Position numbers and translations under genes: made by a program | From: a bacterium | Lineage (GTDB): Bacteria > ARS69 | NCBI GenBank assembly: GCA_025774805.1 | Contig: JALGZR010000138.1 | Coordinates: 1-9,447 of the forward strand | Direction: 5' to 3' | Length of the DNA stretch: 9,447 nt | In this document: one piece after another, positions 1-5,019 of the stretch | How the letters are laid out: each line of letters starts with the position of its first letter | Position numbering within the stretch: position 1 is the first letter of the stretch | The notes under the pieces: generated by a model | Told to the model about the DNA's origin: nothing | The model's input: only the letters and a program-made list of their open reading frames with translations | The model's database searches: none

Positions 1-110
1 TGGGCCGCTCCGGCCCCGGCGCGCTCCATCAGATCCAGGCTGGGGACTCCGAACTCCTCGATCGCCCGGCGATCGATCTCCCGCATTTCGGACGCGGTCA
101 CGACCCTCAA
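1..110 (-). CDS. nnr: NAD(P)H-hydrate epimerase, N-terminal fragment (cut by left edge)
   Basis: The 36 visible residues begin L/M-R-V-V-T-A-S-E-M-R-E-I-D-R-R-A-I-E-E-F-G and continue to S-L-D-L-M-E-R-A-G. This is the typical opening of the YjeF N-terminal domain, with the 'EM..iD..ai...g' and 'LMErAG' signatures. The family epimerises the R and S hydrates of NADH and NADPH, a metabolite-repair step in the cytoplasm. In many bacteria the domain is fused to an ADP-dependent hydrate dehydratase; the window ends too early to tell. I chose the TTG at 110 because AGGAG lies 8 nt upstream (AGGAGATCGGACC-TTG) and because homologues usually start with a short K/R-V-V-T-A segment. GTG at 101 or ATG at 86 are alternatives in the same frame. 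The remainder lies outside the window. The identification rests on a short but distinctive stretch. Confidence 0.75.
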   Translation of the reverse strand, partial: MRVVTASEMREIDRRAIEEFGVPSLDLMERAGAGAA

Positions 111-492
111 GGTCCGATCTCCTGAGCTGGTTTTGTCGTCGAAAGCGACGTGGCGGGGAGGGGTCCCCGGCTGACGGTGTTTCACCCCTATCCTTCTTTT
201 CGGAATCGCTCCGGACCGTCTTGACCGCGACTGCGCACGAGCTCTCTCCGGCTGGAAGTGCTTGCCCGGCAACGACTCGCCGCAGGTCTGACCGAAGGGC
301 CTCACGGAGGGCGCGTCCCCGAAGGGGTGCGCCTCGCCCCTCGGCCGAGCGGGAGCCGTCCCTCCGGTTTACCGGATCCGGCCGGTCCCGGTTCCCTCAC
401 GAGGAGGCGAGGGAGAACGGCAGTGCGGTGCCCGTGGTCCGAGGAACGGCGCGAGGCGGCCGGAGACGGGGGCGGCGAGGCCTCCCCCGCCC
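111..492. other. 382-nt gene-free stretch with GC-rich hairpins
   Basis: No convincing coding frame, tRNA or known RNA family was recognised here. The open frames crossing it are rich in R, P, G and S and look like GC-rich noise. It must contain the 5' leader and promoter of the epimerase gene, but I see no good -35/-10 pair. Structure that is visible: a perfect 5-bp hairpin at 137-150 (CGTCG-AAAG-CGACG), 27 nt upstream of the epimerase start; a strong hairpin at 310-333 (GGCGC and CCCC pairing with GGGG and GCGCC around a GAA loop); and a GC-rich inverted repeat at 470-492 just after the zinc-ribbon stop. The last has no following T-run, so it is a weak terminator candidate. Confidence 0.4.
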
Positions 493-696
493 TCACTTCG
501 TGGACCGGCTGATTCCCCGCCCGGTGGAGATCTCTCCATTGTCGATGCGGAGGAAGAACCCGCAATCCGGGTTCGTGCAGACCCAGGCCTTGAACCGGAT
601 CGGCGCGCCCTCGCGACCGTAGTCGCTCAGCGGGATCAGGAGACCCGAGTTGCAGGCCTGACAAGCGGGGAAACCGCGGTCCTCTCGTGCGTTCAT
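493..696 (-). CDS. Small zinc-ribbon protein of unknown function
   Basis: The product is 67 residues. It carries two cysteine pairs, C12-x2-C15 and C40-x4-C45, separated by 24 residues, as expected for a single zinc ribbon. The second pair sits in W-V-C-T-N-P-D-C-G-F, a common zinc-knuckle context. The stretch between the pairs (S-D-Y-G-R-E-G-A, then R-F-K-A-W) and the tail (R-I-D-N-G-E-I-S, then G-R) have the low-Arg, structured look of a real protein, unlike the noise frames around it. I prefer ATG at 696, with a G-rich AGGGGG tract about 12 nt upstream. A GTG at 717 in the same frame would add seven residues and overlap the nfi stop by 4 nt. It lies 17 nt downstream of nfi on the same strand, so the two are probably cotranscribed. 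I can assign no function beyond zinc binding; nucleic-acid binding is only a guess. Confidence 0.75.
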   Translation of the reverse strand: MNAREDRGFPACQACNSGLLIPLSDYGREGAPIRFKAWVCTNPDCGFFLRIDNGEISTGRGISRSTK

Positions 697-713
697 GGTC
701 GATGCACCCCCCC

Positions 714-1436
714 TCACGAAGCGCCCCGGCCCCGGTTCGCCCGATCGTGTCGGGCCATCCAGGCCTTTCGAAGCGCGGTCACCTCCCCATGAGCCCGTCG
801 GGTCGGCTCCGGGAGCCGGTAGCGGGTCGCGGTCGCGAGAACCCTCTCCCGCGCCCCATCGGGATCGATACGGTGCCCCGGAGAGACCCAGACCGGCTTC
901 ACCCTCTCGCGGGTCCGCAGGACACAGCCCAGTCGCTCACCGCCCTCGAGGAGCGGACTCCAATCCCCCTTTCGAGGACCGGGTGGCGACGCCTCCCCGA
1001 GGAGACGCGACTTGGCGACGCCGATCGCGGGAACGTCCCAGAGGACTCCGAGATGGCACGCCAGTCCGAATCGCCGGGGATGGGCGAGCCCCTGGCCATC
1101 GAACAGAACGAGATCGGGCCGCGTTCCCAGCCTGGCGAACGCCGCCTCGAGCACCGGCCCCTCGCGGAAAGACAGGTATCCCGGAACGTAGGGAAACGTG
1201 GCCTTTCGCACCGCCGTTGCCGCTTCCAGGGTCTCGAGCCCGGGCCAATCGAGGAGCACGATGGCGGCGAAGACCCGACCGACCGACCTCTCGAACGAGA
1301 CGTCGCAGCCGGCGATCCGCCGGATCGATCTCCGGAACGGCTCGATCCGGACCCGCCCGCGGAGCGACTCCTGGATCGTCCGAGCCTCCTCGAACGTGCG
1401 GGGCCAGCCGGGCCCGCTGCGACGAGTCGAGGCCAA
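714..1436 (-). CDS. nfi: Endonuclease V (deoxyinosine 3' endonuclease)
   Basis: This 240-residue protein is close to the usual 220-240 residues of bacterial endonuclease V. The enzyme nicks DNA at the second phosphodiester bond 3' of deoxyinosine and other deaminated bases, beginning alternative excision repair. All expected motifs are in order: A-G-C-D45-V-S-F (metal-binding Asp), the P-Y-V-P wedge at 82-85, Y-L-S-F-R-E92-G-P, L-F-D113-G-Q-G with H-P-R-R after it, I-G-V-A-K142-S, S-P-G-H-R-I near 185-190, and R-L-P-E-P-T-R-R-A-H216. The metal ligands and catalytic His therefore appear intact. The start is TTG at 1436, supported by AGGGAG 6 nt upstream; no ATG fits the conserved N-terminus better. 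The zinc-ribbon gene follows after 17 nt. The gene is divergent from the efflux operon, with 276 nt between the starts. Confidence 0.93.
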   Translation of the reverse strand: MASTRRSGPGWPRTFEEARTIQESLRGRVRIEPFRRSIRRIAGCDVSFERSVGRVFAAIVLLDWPGLETLEAATAVRKATFPYVPGYLSFREGPVLEAAFARLGTRPDLVLFDGQGLAHPRRFGLACHLGVLWDVPAIGVAKSRLLGEASPPGPRKGDWSPLLEGGERLGCVLRTRERVKPVWVSPGHRIDPDGARERVLATATRYRLPEPTRRAHGEVTALRKAWMARHDRANRGRGAS

Positions 1437-1560
1437 GGCTCTCTCCCTGGCGAGGCGCCCGCGTCCACCGGTCGAGGATCGGGTCGAGGGGACCCGGCAA
1501 ACGTCGGGAACCGCAAGTCGGCATCCTCCCGGGACATGAGCGGACCGTCAAGGGAAGAAA

Positions 1561-1583
1561 CGGGGGCAACTTCGAATCCCCCG
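1561..1583 (-). other. Hairpin followed by a T-rich run in the nfi upstream region
   Basis: CGGGGG at 1561-1566 pairs perfectly with CCCCCG at 1578-1583 across an 11-nt loop containing the palindrome TTCGAA. Read on the minus strand, the stem is followed at once by TTTCTT (1560-1555), which resembles an intrinsic terminator or leader attenuator. It lies 125 nt upstream of the nfi start. It could stop minus-strand transcripts coming from the efflux-operon side, or sit in a long nfi leader. The stem is short and the T-run is interrupted. The surrounding 1437-1616 stretch shows no other strong element. A TTGACG at 1551-1546 with a poor -10 (GAGGAT, 17-nt spacer) is a weak nfi promoter candidate. 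Confidence 0.35.
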
Positions 1584-1616
1584 CGTCCGTATATTCTCTC
1601 ACGTATCTTCACAGTT

Positions 1617-1632
1617 TTCAGTGTTGACTGAA
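1617..1632. promoter_or_regulatory. Perfect 6-4-6 inverted repeat, likely operator of the efflux operon
   Basis: TTCAGT-GTTG-ACTGAA is a perfect inverted repeat of 6-nt arms with a 4-nt spacer. It contains the whole -35 hexamer of the promoter that reads into the regulator gene. Size and symmetry fit a dimeric winged-helix protein of the MarR/GbsR class, and the adjacent gene encodes one, so autorepression by blocking RNA polymerase is the natural reading. The repeat is seen directly; its use as an operator is inferred. It also lies upstream of nfi on the other strand, so an effect on nfi cannot be excluded. Confidence 0.65.
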
Positions 1633-1652
1633 GGTCCGGAGATCGGTAATAA
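1624..1652 (+). promoter_or_regulatory. Sigma70-type promoter of the regulator-efflux operon
   Basis: TTGACT (1624-1629) and TAATAA (1647-1652) are separated by exactly 17 nt, and each matches the sigma70 consensus at five of six positions. This is a striking match in such GC-rich DNA. Transcription would start near 1659, giving a leader of about 55 nt before the TTG start at 1713. The -35 box is wholly inside the inverted repeat at 1617-1632. No comparable promoter is evident before the three downstream genes, which agrees with one operon transcript. Confidence 0.7.
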
Positions 1653-1712
1653 GCGGGGACGCTCCCACACCCTCCAGGGAGTGAGCCCCCCCCTTCACCG
1701 GGAGAGACCCCT

Positions 1713-2195
1713 TTGAGTGAGCGATCGGAGACCCGTCTGGAGCTGGAGGTCCGCCAGTTCATCGAGGACATGGGCCTCTTCTACGAGGAACAGGGCTTCC
1801 CCCCCATGGCGGGGCGGCTCGCGGGATGGCTCCTGATCTGCGACCCGCCGCACCAGACGGCGGGGGAGCTGGCGGAGGTCCTCGAGGCGAGCGCGGGCTC
1901 GATCAGCTCCATGACCCGTCTGCTGACCCAGTGCGGCCTCGTCGAACGCGTCGCGGTGCCGGGTCAGAGGGGAGCGGCGTTCCGGCACCGAACGGGCGCG
2001 TCCACCGAGCTGCTCACCCGCGCCCTCGAGCGGTCGGAGCGCGCCTGCGATCTGTTCGAGCGGGGCCTCTCGTTGCTCGGGGATCATCCTCCGGAGACGC
2101 GACGTCGTCTCCGGGACCAGCTGGAGTTCCACCGGTTCATTCGGCGGGAGCTGCCAGCGCTGATGGAGCGCTGGGAGAAGGAGCATCGGGAATGA
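1713..2195 (+). CDS. GbsR/MarR-family transcriptional regulator
   Basis: This 160-residue protein has the plan of the GbsR-like branch of MarR winged-helix regulators. An N-terminal helix ends in F-Y-E-E-Q-G-F-P (23-30). G-R-L-A-G-W-L-L follows at 34-41. The HTH covers about 49-73, with T-A-G-E-L-A-E-V-L as the first helix and an S-x-G-S-I-S-S-M-T-R-L-L-type recognition helix. The wing is at about 79-92, around V-P-G-Q-R-G. C-terminal helices (96-160) would form the dimer and ligand region. The start is TTG at 1713, with GGGAG 8 nt upstream; no ATG is available near the conserved N-terminus. Its stop overlaps the channel gene start (ATGA). Being first in the operon behind an operator-like promoter, it probably represses its own gene and the pump genes until a pump substrate binds. 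The ligand is unknown. Confidence 0.85.
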   Translation: MSERSETRLELEVRQFIEDMGLFYEEQGFPPMAGRLAGWLLICDPPHQTAGELAEVLEASAGSISSMTRLLTQCGLVERVAVPGQRGAAFRHRTGASTELLTRALERSERACDLFERGLSLLGDHPPETRRRLRDQLEFHRFIRRELPALMERWEKEHRE

Positions 2196-3784
2196 CTCCA
2201 CCACGGGGAAACGTCCGACCTCGCCCCGTGCCGGGTCGAGGCGAGGGCCGCCGAGGTCGTCTCCGATGCGGCGGGGCGGTCGTCCTGGCGACCCTGGCCG
2301 CCGGAGGGGGAGAGATCGCGAACGTCCCGGCGTCCGCGGCCGAAGGGATGGAGACAGCCGGGGAACCGGCGAGCTCGACCGGAGTCGTGATCGGGATTCC
2401 GGAGCCGCCCGGACGGGCCGGACCCGTTCCCCGGACAGTCGAGGAGTGCGTCGAGGAGGCCCTCGAGAATAACGTGGCGCTCAGAAGCCTGCGGCTCCGG
2501 GGGAAGGAGATCGCCGGCCTTGGATGGGAGGCCGTGTCGACGGGGCTTCCCTCGCTCGATGTCGTCGGCAACTGGACGCGCTCCCGGGATCCGAGCTTCC
2601 TCCTCGACGAGAGCTTCTCGGGAGGAGGCGGAGAGATCGACACGCTGTTTCCCGGCTTCGACTTCTCCTTCCTTCCCGATCCCGAGGACATCGAGGCCCA
2701 GAGCTTCTGGCGGGGAAACCTCTCCTCCGATTGGGAGCTTAATCCGTTCCGGGTGATCAACGCGATCCAGGGCGTGGGAATCACGCGCGCCCAGTTGGAC
2801 GAGGACGTGCGGGCGGAGGAGCAGCGTGTGGTGGAGGAGACGATCCGGACGTACCACCGGACGGTCCTCCATCAGGAGGTGCGGTCGGCGGTGGAGGCGG
2901 AGATCGCGGCCCGATCGGAGTTCCTCGCGATCACGCGGCGGCGCCTCGCGCTCGGTCTCGCGACGGAGCTGGACACGTTGCAGGCGGCGGTATCGGTGGC
3001 GAACCTCCGTCCCGCGGCTCGACGTGCCGACAAGAACCTCCGCAACGCCGCTTCGAGCTTGAATCTCCTCATGGGACGGGACGTCATGGCGCCGATCGCA
3101 CTGCAAACGGACAGGACGATCGAGACCGACCGGATCGACCCCGCGGCCGCGATCGGGCAGGCCGAATCGCGCCCCGATCTACGGAGCGGGGAGCTCGGGA
3201 TCCGGCTTCTGGAGAAGCGCCGCGGTGTCGAGCGGGCCGACAGGCGTCCCTTCTTGTCGGCGAACGGGTCCTACGGCTACGTCGCGCGCAGCGCCGACGA
3301 CCTGATGGACCGGCGCAGCGCCGACGACCTGATGGACCGGGAGTTCGACCGCTGGGACGCGAGCGTGTCGCTGATCTTCCCGCTCTTCGACGGGTTCTAC
3401 ACGAAGGGCCGCGTGCAGCAGGTCGACGTTCAGATCGAGCGGGCCCATCGGGACCTCGAGGACGCGCGGCGCCAGGCCCGTCTGGAGGTGGCCACGACTC
3501 TGGCCGAGGTGGAGGCCGCCCGCGAGAACTACGAGGCCGCCCGCCTCAACCTGGCCGCCGCGGGGCGGGCATTGGAGCAGATGACGCTTCGCTTCGACCT
3601 GGGCAAGGCGGAGTATCTCTCCGTACTGAACGCCGAGTCCGAGAGGTTCGCGGCCCGAAGCCAGTGGATCGAGGCGCGCTTCGACGTGCTCGTGCAGACC
3701 GCCGCCCTCAAGCGCGCCATGGGTTTCCACCCCTTGCTCCCCCTTTCTGAAATCCGGGAGGAGCTGGAAGGGAGCGCACCATGA
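2192..3784 (+). CDS. TolC-family outer-membrane efflux protein
   Basis: This 530-residue protein is the outer-membrane channel of the tripartite pump. Two repeats typical of outer-membrane efflux proteins are visible. The first opens with R-T-V-E-E-C-V-E-E-A-L-E-N-N (81-94), and its helical part includes L-G-L-A-T-E-L-D-T-L-Q-A-A (254-266) and S-L-N-L-L-M-G (289-295). The second has S-V-S-L-I-F-P-L-F-D-G-F (391-402), long helices at 405-465, and D-L-G-K-A-E-Y-L-S-V-L-N-A-E (469-482). The N-terminus has an Arg-rich region, a short hydrophobic core at about 27-37 and possible cleavage after A-S-A (47-49), so it looks like a Sec signal peptide with an unusually long n-region. ATG at 2192 overlaps the regulator stop and has AAGGAG 8 nt upstream; longer frames upstream overlap the regulator and are rejected. 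The first-half strand loop (about 129-180) is long and rich in Gly, acidic and aromatic residues. A tandem repeat sits in the second loop. Confidence 0.9.
   Translation: MTPPRGNVRPRPVPGRGEGRRGRLRCGGAVVLATLAAGGGEIANVPASAAEGMETAGEPASSTGVVIGIPEPPGRAGPVPRTVEECVEEALENNVALRSLRLRGKEIAGLGWEAVSTGLPSLDVVGNWTRSRDPSFLLDESFSGGGGEIDTLFPGFDFSFLPDPEDIEAQSFWRGNLSSDWELNPFRVINAIQGVGITRAQLDEDVRAEEQRVVEETIRTYHRTVLHQEVRSAVEAEIAARSEFLAITRRRLALGLATELDTLQAAVSVANLRPAARRADKNLRNAASSLNLLMGRDVMAPIALQTDRTIETDRIDPAAAIGQAESRPDLRSGELGIRLLEKRRGVERADRRPFLSANGSYGYVARSADDLMDRRSADDLMDREFDRWDASVSLIFPLFDGFYTKGRVQQVDVQIERAHRDLEDARRQARLEVATTLAEVEAARENYEAARLNLAAAGRALEQMTLRFDLGKAEYLSVLNAESERFAARSQWIEARFDVLVQTAALKRAMGFHPLLPLSEIREELEGSAP
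3287..3340 (+). repeat. Perfect 27-bp tandem duplication inside the channel gene
   Basis: Units 3287-3313 and 3314-3340 are identical base for base. They encode R-S-A-D-D-L-M-D-R twice (residues 366-374 and 375-383) without shifting the frame. They lie between Y-G-Y-V-A and the strand S-V-S-L-I-F-P-L-F, where TolC-type proteins have the extracellular turn of the second repeat's beta hairpin. Identity even at third codon positions points to a recent duplication, probably by replication slippage. Confidence 0.9.
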
Positions 3785-5019
3785 CGGTCATCCGACATCT
3801 GCGGCCGCGTCCGGAACGGGCCCCCGGCCGGCGGACCGCACGGCTCGTCCCGCCCTCCGGTTCCGCGGCCCTCCTCGCGTTCGTGCCCCTGCTCGCGGGG
3901 TGCGGGGCACAGGGGAGTGCCGAGAACGCCGCCGAGGAGCCGCCCGAGGTCCCGATCAACGTTCGCACGCTCGCCATCGAGCGGCGGACTCTGGACGAGT
4001 ACCTGACCGTCACGGGTGTGCTCCGTCCGCTGCGGGGAACCGACGTCTCCACCGAGGAATCGGGTGTCGTTGCGTCGGTCCCCCGGGAGAAGGGACAGAA
4101 CGTGTCGCGAGGAACGCCTTTGATCCGCCTCGAGCGGCACCTGCTCGAGGCCGAGATGCGGGCGGCGGAGGCGAACCGCTCCCTTCTCGAGTACGACGAG
4201 AGTCGCACGCGCCGTCTGTTCGAGGAGAAGCAGGTCAGCCGATACGAGATGCTCACGCTCGAGACGAGGCTCGAGGCGGCGAGGGCGGAGGCGGACATCG
4301 CCCGACGCCGCTGGGAGCGCGCCGAGGTGAAGGCCCCCTACGAGGGGATCGTGGCCGACCGCTACGTCGAGCCGGGGCAGCTCGTGCGGCCGGGGAGTCC
4401 GGTCGCCCGGGTCGTCGATCCGTACACGCTGAAGCTCTCCGCCTCGGTGTCGGAGCGGGAGGTCGCATGGATCCGGGAGGGGGCCCCCGCCATGGTCACC
4501 CTGGACGGCCTCGACCGGGTCGTCCCCGGCCGCGTGGCCTGGATCTCGTTCGAGGCGGAGCCCTCGAGCGGGAAGTTTCAGGTGGAGGTGCACGTCGACA
4601 ATCCGGACCTCGCACTCCGTCCGGGGGTCGTCGGCCGGGCCCAGATCCTCAAGCGCCGGCACGAGGACGTCGTCGTGATCCCCCACGACGCGGTCGTACC
4701 CCAGCCGGTGGGACTCGCCGGGTTCGTGGTGGAGGGGGATCGCTCGCGGCTCCGGCCGCTCGAGCTCGGGGCGGACCAGGGGATGCTGACGATCGTGAGT
4801 CGCGGTCTCGAGAAGGGTGATCAGCTCATCGTTCGGGGCCAGCGCGACGTTCTCGACGGCTCGCTCGTCCGCGTGACCGAGAGGGCAACGGCCCCCGACG
4901 GCTCGACTCCCGAGGATCCCCCGTCGGTCCGGGCGGAGTACTCCTTCTCCCCGCTCGAACTCGTCGAGGAGACCGAGACGCCTCCCGCGGCCGCCGCCGA
5001 GAGGGACGCCGGCTCATGA
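3781..5019 (+). CDS. RND efflux periplasmic adaptor lipoprotein (membrane fusion protein)
   Basis: This 412-residue adaptor would bridge the inner-membrane pump and the outer-membrane channel. An Arg-rich n-region and a hydrophobic core (about 29-37) lead to the lipobox L-A-G-C41, so the mature protein should be lipid-anchored at Cys41. Gly42 follows, so there is no inner-membrane-retention Asp. The split barrel-sandwich (lipoyl-like) halves are at about 90-117 (G-V-V-A-S-V-P-R-E-K-G-Q-N-V) and 181-212 (V-K-A-P-Y-E-G-I-V-A-D, then E-P-G-Q-L-V). The Glu/Arg-rich helical hairpin lies between them at about 118-180. A beta-barrel (213-292) and membrane-proximal domain (296-366) follow. A Pro/Glu/Ser-rich tail of about 45 residues looks disordered. 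The start has AAGGGAG 6 nt upstream and overlaps the channel gene stop (ATGA). The substrate cannot be read from the sequence. Confidence 0.93.
   Translation: MTVIRHLRPRPERAPGRRTARLVPPSGSAALLAFVPLLAGCGAQGSAENAAEEPPEVPINVRTLAIERRTLDEYLTVTGVLRPLRGTDVSTEESGVVASVPREKGQNVSRGTPLIRLERHLLEAEMRAAEANRSLLEYDESRTRRLFEEKQVSRYEMLTLETRLEAARAEADIARRRWERAEVKAPYEGIVADRYVEPGQLVRPGSPVARVVDPYTLKLSASVSEREVAWIREGAPAMVTLDGLDRVVPGRVAWISFEAEPSSGKFQVEVHVDNPDLALRPGVVGRAQILKRRHEDVVVIPHDAVVPQPVGLAGFVVEGDRSRLRPLELGADQGMLTIVSRGLEKGDQLIVRGQRDVLDGSLVRVTERATAPDGSTPEDPPSVRAEYSFSPLELVEETETPPAAAAERDAGS

Noticed and set aside
470-492. Intrinsic terminator after the zinc-ribbon gene
   Set aside because: The stem is GC-rich and plausible, but no T-run follows on the minus strand, so it is mentioned only within the gap description.
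302-664. Minus-strand frame overlapping the zinc-ribbon gene
   Set aside because: Noise composition. The overlapping frame with intact Cys pairs is clearly the coding one.
687-1631. Two long plus-strand frames opposite nfi (about 310 codons each)
   Set aside because: They are low-complexity Arg/Pro/Gly/Ser translations of the antisense of nfi, with no recognisable domain.
1686-1693. Run of eight C before the regulator start, and a C7 run at 707-713 after nfi, as possible phase-variation tracts
   Set aside because: Both lie outside coding frames, are short for this GC content, and are not between the promoter boxes where length change would matter.
1826-2191. Extension of the channel gene frame upstream to 1826
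   Set aside because: It would overlap most of the regulator gene and adds Arg/Gly/Pro/Ala-rich noise. ATG at 2192 has a good Shine-Dalgarno sequence and places a signal peptide at the N-terminus.
3781-3903. Twin-arginine export signal on the adaptor
   Set aside because: Arg pairs occur, but not in the S/T-R-R-x-F-L-K context, and the lipobox L-A-G-C follows a normal hydrophobic core, so Sec export with lipidation is the simpler reading.
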